Under the pieces are notes generated by a model. It was not told where the DNA came from. It was given only the letters and a program-made list of their open reading frames with translations, and ran no database searches. The position numbers and the translations under genes were made by a program. DNA of 40,998 bases from Paraburkholderia piptadeniae (GTDB lineage: Bacteria > Pseudomonadota > Gammaproteobacteria > Burkholderiales > Burkholderiaceae), in assembly GCF_900007165.1 (NCBI RefSeq), contig NZ_CYGY02000084.1:1-40998 (forward strand), written 5' to 3'. Below, in pieces: positions 7,788 through 15,535 of the stretch (position 1 is the first letter of the stretch; every line of letters starts with the position of its first letter).

Positions 7788-8096
7788 ATGAAATCGCTGA
7801 TTCAAACCGCTACTGTCGCTGTGGTCCTCGCATTGCCCGTTGCATCGTTCGCGCAGACGAACGCACCCGTCACGAGAGCCGACGCGCGGGCCGAACTCGT
7901 GCAACTGGAACGCGCGGGCTACAACTCCGCTAGCGACCACGTGCACTATCCGGCCAACCTCCAGGCGGCGCAGGCATGTATTCAGCCGCAGGACGCAAGC
8001 GAATACGGTGGCGTTGCCGAAGGCACATCGCAGAGCGGCGCATTTGATCATCCGCGATACGACGTCGGATTGAAGTCGATCTACGTCGGGCATTGA
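7788..8096 (+). CDS. DUF4148 domain-containing exported protein
   Basis: A 102-aa exported protein of the DUF4148 family, abundant in Burkholderia and relatives and without known function. Residues 1-22 are a signal peptide (MKSLIQTATVAVVLALPVASFAQ). The family pattern follows at once: TRADARAELVQLERAGYN at about residues 28-45, then the short HYPANLQAAQA segment. The C-terminus is polar and probably flexible. GGAGAG upstream of the ATG is a good ribosome-binding site. The gene is a single transcription unit: a divergent gene lies upstream and a strong hairpin follows 36 bp after the stop. Confidence 0.85.
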   Translation: MKSLIQTATVAVVLALPVASFAQTNAPVTRADARAELVQLERAGYNSASDHVHYPANLQAAQACIQPQDASEYGGVAEGTSQSGAFDHPRYDVGLKSIYVGH

Positions 8097-8132
8097 ACAC
8101 CTGCCAGCAACGTCTTTCGTTGCACATGAGTT

Positions 8133-8162
8133 GCGGACGCGCGGAGCACTCTGCGCGTCCGC
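8133..8162. terminator. Strong hairpin after the DUF4148 gene
   Basis: A perfect 10-bp inverted repeat, GCGGACGCGC (8133-8142) and GCGCGTCCGC (8153-8162), with a 10-base loop. No T-run follows, as is usual for many GC-rich terminators. It probably ends the DUF4148 transcript. Confidence 0.55.
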
Positions 8163-8213
8163 ACCGCCGCTTCGAGAACGAGAAGAGCGCATAGCGCGGT
8201 GTAGAATCGGCTC

Positions 8214-8258
8214 GCAACGACGAAGCGCGAGCGCGTCTCTCTCGCGCGCCTTCGTTGC
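8214..8258 (+). promoter_or_regulatory. Imperfect long inverted repeat before the sensor kinase
   Basis: GCAACGACGAAGCGCGAG near 8214-8231 pairs with CTCGCGCGCCTTCGTTGC near 8241-8258, with two or three mismatches or bulges. It lies about 57 bp before the kinase start codon and just after a TAGAAT sequence that could be a -10 element. It could form a leader hairpin or be an operator. Confidence 0.4.
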
Positions 8259-8314
8259 GTTCAAAGCTGCAAAGCTGCGCGTACAACGCTCTTCGGACGG
8301 CACGCTTCATCACC

Positions 8315-9643
8315 ATGTCCATGCCCAAGATCCGGTCGTTAAGAAATCAGCTCGTGCTCGCCTTGTGCGTGCTGGTGAGCATCGTCGGCGTGGTGCAAGG
8401 CGTCAGTTCATATCAATTGTCCAAAGCGGGCATGAGCGCGCTGCTCGACCTGCGCCTCGAACAGGTGGCGACGCGCCTGTACCGCAGCGGTCTCGCCGAG
8501 TCTCTGCCCGCGATACCCGCGCGCGGTTCGCAGCCCGAGCGCGATATCGTTCTCACCGTCTGGAAAGAGGGCATCGAAACGCCCTATCGCTCGACGGAAC
8601 CCACGCTCGCGTTGCCGCGCAATGCTGAAGCGGGCTTCCTGACCACGGAAGTCGGCGGCGAAAGCTGGCGCATCTACACGCTGCGCGAGCCGGGCACGGT
8701 CGTCCAGGTCGCGCAGCGCTCGCGTGTGCGGCACGAACTCGCGCAGGCCCGCTCGCTCAACACGCTCTGGCCGATGGTCGTGCTCGTGCCGCTCGTGTGG
8801 CTTGCCGTGCTGCTGGTCGTGCGGCGCGCGCTGCGCCGTCTGACGCGCCTCGGCGCCCAGGTGCAGGCGATCGACATGACGCATTTCGAGCGGCTGTCGA
8901 CATCGGGCGTGCCGACCGAAATACGCCCGTTCATTGTTTCGATCAACACGATGATCGAGCGTCTCGCGCAATCGATCGAAAGCGAAAGAAAGTTCATCTC
9001 CGACGCCGCGCACGAATTGCGCACGCCGCTCACTGCGTTGCAGTTGCAGGCCGACAATCTTCAGCCGCATATCGCGCCCGGCAATCAGGTGCGCTTTCGC
9101 GAGCTGCAAAGCGGCATACGGCGCAGCGGCAGACTGATTGCGCAATTGCTGCGGCTCGCGCGCGCCGATGCGGCGTTGCAGCCCGATACGCTGATGCGCG
9201 TCGACGTGACGAAAGTGGTCGTCGATGCCGTGGCCGAAGTGCTGCCGATTGCGATGAAGCGCGGCATCGATATCGGCGCCGACGAAATGGCGAGCGCGCA
9301 TGTGCGTGCCAACGAAGCCGACATCTGCATTGCGCTGCGCAACCTCGTGAGCAATGCGATCCGCTACACGCCGGATGGCGGCAAGGTCGATCTGAGCGTG
9401 CACGTGCGCGACGGCATGGTGTGGATCGAAGTCGTGGACACGGGGCCTGGCATCGACGAGGCGCTGCTGCCGCGCGTGTTCGACCGCTTCTTTCGCGCGA
9501 ACGCGCAGATAGAAGGCAGCGGGCTGGGGCTGTCGATCGTGCAGGCAATCGTGAACCGGTATGGCGGCGCGGCGAAGTTGCGCAATCGTACGGATGGACA
9601 GTCGGGCATCGTCGCTTCGATCGGATTCGACGCCGTGCCTTGA
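8315..9643 (+). CDS. Sensor histidine kinase, QseC/PmrB type
   Basis: A two-component sensor kinase in the inner membrane, 442 aa. Membrane segment 1 is at about residues 11-31. A periplasmic sensor region of about 120 residues follows, then membrane segment 2 at about 152-171 and a HAMP-like linker. The phosphoacceptor is His233 in SDAAHELRTPLTALQ. The ATPase domain has an N box (LRNLVSNAIRYTP), G1 box (VDTGPGIDEALLPRVFDRFFR-type) and G2 box (GSGLGLSIV). The start at ATG 8315 was chosen because the membrane segment follows directly; the frame is open from 8255. It lies upstream of its likely partner regulator, separated by 380 bp holding a terminator, so the pair is probably not one simple operon. 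The stimulus is unknown. Confidence 0.9.
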   Translation: MSMPKIRSLRNQLVLALCVLVSIVGVVQGVSSYQLSKAGMSALLDLRLEQVATRLYRSGLAESLPAIPARGSQPERDIVLTVWKEGIETPYRSTEPTLALPRNAEAGFLTTEVGGESWRIYTLREPGTVVQVAQRSRVRHELAQARSLNTLWPMVVLVPLVWLAVLLVVRRALRRLTRLGAQVQAIDMTHFERLSTSGVPTEIRPFIVSINTMIERLAQSIESERKFISDAAHELRTPLTALQLQADNLQPHIAPGNQVRFRELQSGIRRSGRLIAQLLRLARADAALQPDTLMRVDVTKVVVDAVAEVLPIAMKRGIDIGADEMASAHVRANEADICIALRNLVSNAIRYTPDGGKVDLSVHVRDGMVWIEVVDTGPGIDEALLPRVFDRFFRANAQIEGSGLGLSIVQAIVNRYGGAAKLRNRTDGQSGIVASIGFDAVP

Positions 9644-9768
9644 GCGTTGGCGCGCGCGGGCGACGCTCATTCGCTCATTGTTCGCTAAGTCTGCGCGCCG
9701 ATGATGGAACTGTTGGAGCAGGCCCCTCTGGTTCTGGCGCGGCGACCCGCGTACGCCGGAATCCTTGC

Positions 9769-9797
9769 GCCGACTGCGCGAGCGGTCGGCTTTTTTT
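9769..9797 (+). terminator. Rho-independent terminator after the sensor kinase
   Basis: GCCGAC (9769-9774) pairs with GTCGGC (9785-9790), followed directly by seven Ts (9791-9797). It is a classical intrinsic terminator 125 bp after the kinase stop and separates kinase transcription from the response regulator gene. Confidence 0.8.
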
Positions 9798-9884
9798 CGC
9801 CCTCGCCATCGCTGACAGCCGCGCAACGCACGGCGAATAAACGCGAGCAAATCGACGGAAACAACTCGGCTATCATGCGTTGTG

Positions 9885-9924
9885 GCCGGTGCGCCGTAGG
9901 GGGCTTGCACCGGCGGGCTACGGC
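9885..9924 (+). promoter_or_regulatory. Two interleaved inverted repeats before the response regulator
   Basis: GCCGGTGC (9885-9892) is the exact reverse complement of GCACCGGC (9907-9914). GCCGTAG (9893-9899) is the exact reverse complement of CTACGGC (9918-9924). The arms alternate a-b-a'-b', so the RNA could form either of two exclusive hairpins or an H-type pseudoknot. It sits 100-140 nt before the regulator start codon in the 380-bp gap. The rest of that gap shows only the terminator at 9769-9797. Confidence 0.45.
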
Positions 9925-10023
9925 CTGGAATCACAATTCGCCGCCTGGGCGCGAGTCGTCCCGCCGCGAACGGTCCTCGCGCCGCAGCCAACGACAACGC
10001 TTCGTTGCTGTGGACACGACATC

Positions 10024-10698
10024 ATGCGAGTGCTACTGGTTGAAGACGATCTGCAGATCGGCCAGAGTCTGCTGCGCGCGCTTCAGGACGCCGATTACAG
10101 CGTCGACTGGGTACGCGATGGCAAGGCAGGCAGCGCGGCCATCGCGGCCGCCGAATACACGGTCGTCCTGCTCGATCTCGGCTTGCCCGGCATGGGCGGC
10201 ATCGAATTGCTGAAGTCGGCGCGCGCGGCGGGCAACACAGTGCCCGTGCTGATCCTCACGGCGCGCGACGATCTCGACGCGCGCGTCCAGGGCCTCGACG
10301 TGGGCGCCGACGACTACATGCTCAAGCCCTTCGACGTTCCCGAACTGCTCGCGCGCATTCGCGCCGTGCTGCGCCGCAAGGCGGGCTATGCATCGTCGCG
10401 GCTCGGCGACGACGCGTTGAGCCTCGATCTCGACAAGCGCACACTGTGCTGCAACGGCGTGTCGTCGGTGCTGTCGGCGCGCGAGTTCGCGCTGATGCTC
10501 GCGTTGCTCGAACGCCCCGGCACGATCCTGTCGCGCGATCAGCTCGAAGACAAGCTGTACGGATGGGGCAAGGAAGTCGAGAGCAACGCCGTCGACGTGC
10601 TCATCCACTCCGTGCGCAAGAAGTTCGGACAGTCGGTGATCCGCAACGTGCGCGGGCTCGGCTGGACGGTCATGCTCGGCGATACGCCGAAGACCTGA
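10024..10698 (+). CDS. Response regulator, OmpR family (QseB/PmrA-like)
   Basis: A DNA-binding response regulator of 224 aa. The receiver domain (residues 1-115) has the acidic pocket E7-D8-D9, the phosphoacceptor Asp51 in LLDLGLPGMGG, Thr79 and Lys101 in DDYMLKPFD. The winged-helix output domain (about 125-220) contains LSAREFALMLALLERPG and the recognition helix region SNAVDVLIHSVRKKFG, as in OmpR/PmrA/QseB proteins. The ATG at 10024 begins the typical MRVLLVEDD. It probably pairs with the kinase encoded just upstream, but the order is reversed relative to most QseBC-type operons and a terminator plus structured leader lie between. It converges with the MFS gene 30 bp away. Confidence 0.93.
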   Translation: MRVLLVEDDLQIGQSLLRALQDADYSVDWVRDGKAGSAAIAAAEYTVVLLDLGLPGMGGIELLKSARAAGNTVPVLILTARDDLDARVQGLDVGADDYMLKPFDVPELLARIRAVLRRKAGYASSRLGDDALSLDLDKRTLCCNGVSSVLSAREFALMLALLERPGTILSRDQLEDKLYGWGKEVESNAVDVLIHSVRKKFGQSVIRNVRGLGWTVMLGDTPKT

Positions 10699-10728
10699 AG
10701 GCCGCCGGCGCATCGCTACACTTCCACT

Positions 10729-12012
10729 TCAAGCGCGCGCCGTTTCGATCGACGCGCCGCTCGCGTGAACCGTATCGTCGATGGGGAAATGCAGCAGCGC
10801 CGCGAACAGTCCCGCCAGCGCCGTCGCGCCCCAGATCAGCGAATACGAGCCCGTCACGTCGAACACGAAGCCGCCGAGCCACGCGCCGAGAAACGAACCG
10901 ATCTGATGGCTCAGGAACACGACGCCGAACAGCGTCCCGAGATGCCGTGTGCCGAACACCTTCGCGATGAGTCCGCTCGTGAGCGGCACCGTGCCGAGCC
11001 ATGTCAGGCCCATCACGGCCGCGAACAGCACGACGGAGAGCGTCGATTTCGGCAGCAGGAAAAACGACGCAATCGTCGCGCCGCGAATCAGGTACAGCCA
11101 GCCGAGCACGTGCTGCTGACGGAAGCGCCCGCCCAGCCAGCCGCACGCCCAGCTGCCCGCCATGTTGAAGAGCCCGATCAGCGCGAGCGCGGTGGCGCCG
11201 AGTCCCATCGGCATATGGCACAACGTGAGGTATCCGGGCAGATGCGTCGCGATGAACGCAAGCTGGAAACCGCACGTGAAGAAGCCGAGCGTCAGCAGCC
11301 TGTAGCCGCGATGGCGCGTCGCGTGCGCGAGCGTCTCGCGCAGCGACGTTACGGGCGCCGACACCGCCGCTTGTGAAGCCGCCGCATGCGGCACGGCCGC
11401 GCCTCTGTTGCGGCGGTCGAGCACGATGCCGAGCGGCGCGGCGATCAGCATCAGGAACGCAAGCGCGAAGAGCGACGTCGATACACCCGACGTTTCGCGC
11501 AGCGTCAGCGCGAACGGCACCATCAGCACCTGCCCAAGCGAGCCGCCCGCGCTGGCGATGCCCATCGCCATGCTGCGCTGCTCGGCCGTCGCGACGCGTC
11601 CGACGGACGTCAGCACGACCCCGAACGTCGTGCAGCTGACGCCGATGCCGACCAGCAGCCCGAGCCCCGCAATGAGCGAGAGCGCTGACGGCGCGCCCGC
11701 TGCGAGCGCGAGGCCCGCCGCGAACGTCGTGGCGCCGAACGCGACGACGGGTGCTGCGCCGTAGCGATCGGCGGCCGCGCCCGCGAACGGTTGCGCGAAG
11801 CCCCACACGAGATTGTGCAGCGCGATCGCGAACGCGATCAGCGTGACGGGCAGGCCCCGGTCATACGAAAACGGCCCGATGAACAGGCCGAATGTCTGCC
11901 GGATGCCCATCGCGGCGCTCAGGATCAGCGCGGCGGCGACGATCACGTAGAACGTCGGGTTCTTCAGTGTTGTTGCGTAAGTTGTTGCATGAGCGCGTTT
12001 GGCCGTCGACAT
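10729..12012 (-). CDS. MFS transporter, 12 transmembrane segments
   Basis: An inner-membrane major facilitator of 427 aa; the substrate cannot be read from sequence. Twelve hydrophobic segments are visible, with a polar central loop of about 35 residues (RRNRGAAVPHAAASQAAV) between segments 6 and 7. The N-terminal pattern MGIRQTFGLFIGPF and the loop DRYGAAPVVAFGA fit the monocarboxylate/oxalate-type MFS group. The ATG at 12012 has GAGGAGG about 10 bases upstream; a longer frame to 12099 adds a non-hydrophobic Arg-rich extension and was rejected. A LysR-type regulator lies directly upstream on the same strand (137-bp gap) and may control it. Confidence 0.88.
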   Translation of the reverse strand: MSTAKRAHATTYATTLKNPTFYVIVAAALILSAAMGIRQTFGLFIGPFSYDRGLPVTLIAFAIALHNLVWGFAQPFAGAAADRYGAAPVVAFGATTFAAGLALAAGAPSALSLIAGLGLLVGIGVSCTTFGVVLTSVGRVATAEQRSMAMGIASAGGSLGQVLMVPFALTLRETSGVSTSLFALAFLMLIAAPLGIVLDRRNRGAAVPHAAASQAAVSAPVTSLRETLAHATRHRGYRLLTLGFFTCGFQLAFIATHLPGYLTLCHMPMGLGATALALIGLFNMAGSWACGWLGGRFRQQHVLGWLYLIRGATIASFFLLPKSTLSVVLFAAVMGLTWLGTVPLTSGLIAKVFGTRHLGTLFGVVFLSHQIGSFLGAWLGGFVFDVTGSYSLIWGATALAGLFAALLHFPIDDTVHASGASIETARA

Positions 12013-12149
12013 GTTTCCGTTCCTCCTCGCGGCCATCGTCGCAGCAGCGACGCCACGCGACAAACGAAAAGTTTTCGGCGACAGGTGAACGGAATTCACT
12101 CATGGCGAAAGACTCGCGGCGGTGAGAGCTTTGGGAAGAGCCACTAGCG

Positions 12150-13094
12150 CTACCGCGACGCAGCTATCGCGGACGAAGGCGCCTCGTCGGCTGGATGCTG
12201 GTCGTCGAATATCTGCGCTTCGTGAAGCAGCCAACGCTTGAACGCCTGCAGATCGGGCCGCTCGTCGGCGCCCTGCGCGCTGACGAGCCAGTACGCGGTC
12301 TTTGCTTCGACGGTCGGCGCGGCGGCTTCGACGAGCGTGCCTGCATCGAGCTCGCGGTTCACCAGCGGCCGGCGGCCGATCGCGACGCCCATGCCCGTCG
12401 ATGCCGCTTCGAGCGCCAACTGGATCGTGTCGAAGCGCAGCCCGGGCGCCGCGTCGACGTCGCCGATGCCCGCGCCGTCCAGCCACGCCTGCCAGTCCTC
12501 GCTCGCGGTATCGACGTGAATCAGCGTTGCGCGACGCAGATCGACGTGGCCGTGCTGATCGACGAGTGTCGCGCGATAGGCCGCGCTGCAAACGGGCACG
12601 AGCCGCTCGCCGAACAGCCGGCTCCAGTCGCTGCCCGGAACGGGGCCGCGGCTCAGTCGAATGCCGAAGTCGAAGCCGTCGAGAGGAAAGCCGACCTGGC
12701 GCCGCGACGTGTCGACGGAAACGTCGATACCGGGCCAACGCGCGCGAAAGTCGTGCAGGCGCGGCACGAGCCAGCGGACGGCTAGCGTCGGCGCGCAGCT
12801 CACGGAGATGGTTCGGTGCGTGCGGCTGTCGGGCAGCCGCTGCGTGCCGAGCGCGATCAGCGAAAACGCTTCGGCGATATAGGGGAAATACAGCTGGCCA
12901 GCAGGCGTGAGCGACAGCTTGCGTGGCTCGCGCACGAAGAGGGCGACGCCGAGCGTTTCCTCGAGCGCGACGATGCCGTGGCTGACGGCGCTCGGCGTCA
13001 CGTTGAGCTCGGCGGCCGCGAGCTTGAAACTGCCGTGCCGCGCCGCCGCCTCGAAGAAACGCAGCGAGTTCAGCGGGGGCAGGCGCAGCGGCAT
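12150..13094 (-). CDS. LysR-family transcriptional regulator, GcvA-like
   Basis: A LysR-type regulator of 314 aa. The N-terminal winged helix-turn-helix (residues about 8-65) shows LNSLRFFEAAARHGSF, the recognition region AAELNVTPSAVSHGI, LEETLGVALFVR and LTPAG. The rest is a periplasmic-binding-protein-like co-inducer domain with APTLAVRWLVPRL and GFDFGIRLSRG, as in GcvA/AmpR-type regulators. The inducer is unknown. It lies upstream of, and in the same direction as, the MFS transporter gene, so that transporter is the most likely target; many LysR genes are instead divergent from their target. The last 20 residues are polar and probably disordered. Confidence 0.9.
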   Translation of the reverse strand: MPLRLPPLNSLRFFEAAARHGSFKLAAAELNVTPSAVSHGIVALEETLGVALFVREPRKLSLTPAGQLYFPYIAEAFSLIALGTQRLPDSRTHRTISVSCAPTLAVRWLVPRLHDFRARWPGIDVSVDTSRRQVGFPLDGFDFGIRLSRGPVPGSDWSRLFGERLVPVCSAAYRATLVDQHGHVDLRRATLIHVDTASEDWQAWLDGAGIGDVDAAPGLRFDTIQLALEAASTGMGVAIGRRPLVNRELDAGTLVEAAAPTVEAKTAYWLVSAQGADERPDLQAFKRWLLHEAQIFDDQHPADEAPSSAIAASR

Positions 13095-13193
13095 GACACG
13101 TCCTTCTGGCGTGATGGTTGACGGCCGCGCATGACGACCGCCAATGCGGATAAGGCCGATAACGAGCGGCCCGTTCGCATGCCGCTCATGGGT

Positions 13194-13421
13194 TCAAGGA
13201 CAGCACGAGCAGCCGCGATGCCGCATGCCGTAGCCGCCCTCGCCATCGGACGCGGCGCCACCCGACGCCGACGAACCGCCGAGCAGCGCGGGCGCGCCGA
13301 TCCGCACGCGTTCGGCGGGGCTCCCGCAACGGGGACAGTCGGCGGTTTCGTCGCGCTGCGCGATAGGCCGCACTGCTTCAAACGCGCCACAGTCGGCGCA
13401 CTCATAGTCGTACACAGGCAT
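13194..13421 (-). CDS. FmdB-family zinc ribbon protein, 75 aa
   Basis: A small putative regulatory protein with one zinc ribbon formed by Cys8-Cys11 (YECADCG) and Cys29-Cys32 (DCPRCGSP), in the standard MPxYDYxCxxCG context of the FmdB / CxxC-CxxC-SSSS family. After the ribbon comes a Gly/Ser/Ala-rich tail ending in RHRGCSCCP, whose extra cysteines are of unknown use. A GGGAG ribbon-upstream site precedes the ATG at 13421. Family members are often annotated as regulators, but a biochemical role is not established. It is a single-gene unit. Confidence 0.85.
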   Translation of the reverse strand: MPVYDYECADCGAFEAVRPIAQRDETADCPRCGSPAERVRIGAPALLGGSSASGGAASDGEGGYGMRHRGCSCCP

Positions 13422-13636
13422 CAGTTGCTCCCACGAATCCCGTCATCGTACCGTGTCCGCCGCGCCTGCGTGAACTCCGCATTGCGCGCCTGCGCATCGC
13501 GAAGCGCTCCCCGTATGCGGTTGGCACGAGGCCGATGCGGCGCCGACGAGACGTCGATGCATGCGCCGCGCGCAATGACCATGCCGCACCGCACGATGCT
13601 ATGCTGGTCCTTCCTTGTCGAAGAGAGGCGGCAGGC

Positions 13637-14200
13637 ATGACGATGGTCGATACGCAAGCGAAACCCGGTTCGAGCGCGCAAGCCGAATACAGGCCGCCCG
13701 TCAGCGAAGACGAGCTGTTGCTGAAATGGATACGCCGCGCGCGCGAATCGCAGAAGAGCCATTACGACATGGCCGATCTGCTGGCCGCACGGAACCGCCT
13801 GTTCGGCATCGGCGTGACGGCCGTGTCGGCTGTGGTCGGCACGACGGTGTTTCTGTCGCTGGTGGCGTCGGCGGACTCGCCGTGGGCGCGGCTCGTGGTC
13901 GGAATGGTGAGCATTGCGGCGGCCGTGTCGGCGGCGTTGCAGACGTTCATGCGCTACGCGGAACGGGCCGAAGAACATCGCTCGGCGGGCGCGCGTTATG
14001 GCGCCGTGCGGCGTCAACTGGAAGCGATCTATGCCGGCGATCCCGGCTCGCGCGACGGGCACTATGTGAGCGCGGTTCGCGAAACGCTCGACAGGCTTGC
14101 GGACGATTCGCCGAGCGTGCCGCCGCGAGTATTCAGACGCACGCAGGAAACGTTGCGCGTCGCAGCGGCGCAAAGCCGCCACGAAGGGCGCTGGGAATGA
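13637..14200 (+). CDS. SLATT-domain 2TM membrane protein (stand-alone)
   Basis: A 187-aa protein matching the SLATT pattern (SMODS and SLOG-associating two-transmembrane effector). It has an N-terminal helix (ELLLKWIRRARESQKSHYDMADLL, about 26-49), two membrane segments at about 55-77 and 84-105 with a very short loop, then a long cytoplasmic helix (RYAERAEEHRSAGARYGAVRRQLEAIY). In many genomes SLATT proteins sit beside nucleotide-signal enzymes and are predicted pore-forming effectors. No such partner is seen here, so this is a solitary copy and its role is open. The start at 13637 has a GAGGCGG-type site. The frame after the stop stays open for 69 codons and holds the 15-bp repeat (see findings). 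Confidence 0.75.
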   Translation: MTMVDTQAKPGSSAQAEYRPPVSEDELLLKWIRRARESQKSHYDMADLLAARNRLFGIGVTAVSAVVGTTVFLSLVASADSPWARLVVGMVSIAAAVSAALQTFMRYAERAEEHRSAGARYGAVRRQLEAIYAGDPGSRDGHYVSAVRETLDRLADDSPSVPPRVFRRTQETLRVAAAQSRHEGRWE

Positions 14201-14260
14201 ATGCGTCCGATGTGCGAGGCGGGCGCGCGAACGCCAGGCGCGCCGACGTCATTGTGCAAA

Positions 14261-14350
14261 CGCTACGCCCTCAAACGCTACGCCCTCAAACGCTGCGCCC
14301 TCAAACGCTACGCTCTCAAACGCTACGCCCTCAAACGCTACGCCCTCAAA
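14261..14350. repeat. Six tandem 15-bp repeats between the SLATT and PTS genes
   Basis: Six adjacent units of CGCTACGCCCTCAAA at 14261-14275, 14276-14290, 14291-14305 (one change), 14306-14320 (one change), 14321-14335 and 14336-14350. The array begins 60 bp after the SLATT stop. The TGA stop of the leftward PTS gene (14346-14348) lies in the last unit. In the + frame continuing from SLATT the unit encodes KRYAL. Replication slippage is the likely origin. Confidence 0.9.
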
Positions 14351-15293
14351 CGCGCCCCTGATGCGCCGTTGCTGCCAGCGGACGCGGCATCGGCGTCAAC
14401 GACGGCGTGAGCGTGCCGTCGACTTCGGCATCGCTGCCGAACAGGCGGCAAACCTCGCTCGCGCTGCCGCATCCACGCAGACGCTCGCGGAAGTGCTGAT
14501 CGCAAAAGCGCTGCGCGACATCGGCGAGCAGGTTCAAGTGCGTCGTGTTCGCGCCTTCGGGCACGAGCAGCGCGATGACATCGCTGACGGGCTTCGAATC
14601 CGGCGCGTCGAAATCGAATGGCACGGCGGGGCGCACATAAACGACGATCGCGTTGCGCAGACCCGCGATCTGGCTGTGCGGCACGGCCACGCCTTGCCCG
14701 AGACCCGTCGAGCCCAGTGCTTCGCGCGCGCTCAGTCCCGCAACCACTTCATCCGCCCGTACACCGTAGCGCGCTTCGCAAAGCTCGCCGAGCCGCGAGA
14801 AGAGCGCGGCTCCATCAGCGATGCTCGCATCGAGCAGTACGTTGCCGGGGTTCAGCAGGCGGTCGAGCGACTCGACCTCGTCGCTGACGGGCGGTTGTCT
14901 CGCTGCGCGCAGCGCGTTGGCCGCGTGCGTCCAGGACGTCGCGCGCAACAGATCGCGCCAGCCGTCCGTCGGCGTTTCGGGGATCTCGAACAGATGGCCG
15001 AATTGCGCGGCGGGCGCGATGCGCGTCACCTGCGCGATGGCGCCGTTGACGGCGTCCTTCGGCAGATACAGCGACAGTTGCACGCGATCGGTATGCGGCA
15101 ATGTCGCGATACGGATCGTCCAGGGCTGGCCCGCGCAGTCGCGGGTGAGCGCGCGCCGCAACGGCGTGACGTGCTGCGCGTCGAGCGTCACGCGCATCAT
15201 CACGCTGCGACCGGCCGCGTGTCGCCGCGCGACATCCGCGCGGGCGCGGTGGACGCTGAAAATCGCGCGCAGAATGGCACTTGTCCTCGTCAT
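14346..15293 (-). CDS. PTS EIIA (fructose/nitrogen type) domain protein, 315 aa
   Basis: A cytoplasmic phosphocarrier-like protein. The C-terminal half (about 140-290) is a type-2 EIIA domain with the phospho-accepting His206 in GQGVAVPHSQIAGLRNAIVVYVR-type context, plus ALGSTGLG and VIALLVPEGANTTHLNLLA. The N-terminal half (about 30-135) is a separate region I do not recognise (MRVTLDAQHVTPLRRALTRDCAG). No EIIB/EIIC or sugar genes are nearby, so a regulatory role like EIIA-Ntr is more likely than sugar uptake; this is inference. The ATG at 15293 has GGAGAGAGGG upstream. Its stop codon is supplied by the tandem-repeat array. Confidence 0.85.
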   Translation of the reverse strand: MTRTSAILRAIFSVHRARADVARRHAAGRSVMMRVTLDAQHVTPLRRALTRDCAGQPWTIRIATLPHTDRVQLSLYLPKDAVNGAIAQVTRIAPAAQFGHLFEIPETPTDGWRDLLRATSWTHAANALRAARQPPVSDEVESLDRLLNPGNVLLDASIADGAALFSRLGELCEARYGVRADEVVAGLSAREALGSTGLGQGVAVPHSQIAGLRNAIVVYVRPAVPFDFDAPDSKPVSDVIALLVPEGANTTHLNLLADVAQRFCDQHFRERLRGCGSASEVCRLFGSDAEVDGTLTPSLTPMPRPLAATAHQGRV

Positions 15294-15400
15294 GCCCTCT
15301 CTCCCGACCTTGACACGATGACTAGCGTAGCGCGATCCGCATTAAAGCCGAATAAAAAAGTGGTGTGCGGTGCGCTCGCGGAATGCGGGGTGCCGCACTG

Positions 15401-15416
15401 CGCGCCAATTGGCGCG
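15401..15416. promoter_or_regulatory. Perfect 16-bp palindrome in a divergent promoter region
   Basis: CGCGCCAA/TTGGCGCG is a perfect 16-bp palindrome in the 312-bp gap between the leftward PTS gene and the rightward SYLF gene. Such a site suits a dimeric repressor. The gap holds no gene; the only other structure seen is the inverted repeat at 15536-15562. Confidence 0.4.
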
Positions 15417-15535
15417 AAAAGATGATCACGCCCGGGCACTGCGTGGTCGTGGCGGCTTCCGATGGGCGCGCAATGCAGGTGCCCGATACAGGCGAAGATG
15501 GAACTCCGGCGACGCATTCGCTGTCATCAAGTAGG

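Noticed and set aside
8408..9997. 529-aa open frame antisense to the sensor kinase
   Set aside because: Composition is shadow-like (Arg/His/Gln-rich) with no domain; the kinase motifs on the + strand explain the region.
14261..14350. Possible short CRISPR array
   Set aside because: The 15-bp units are directly adjacent with no spacers and no cas genes occur nearby.
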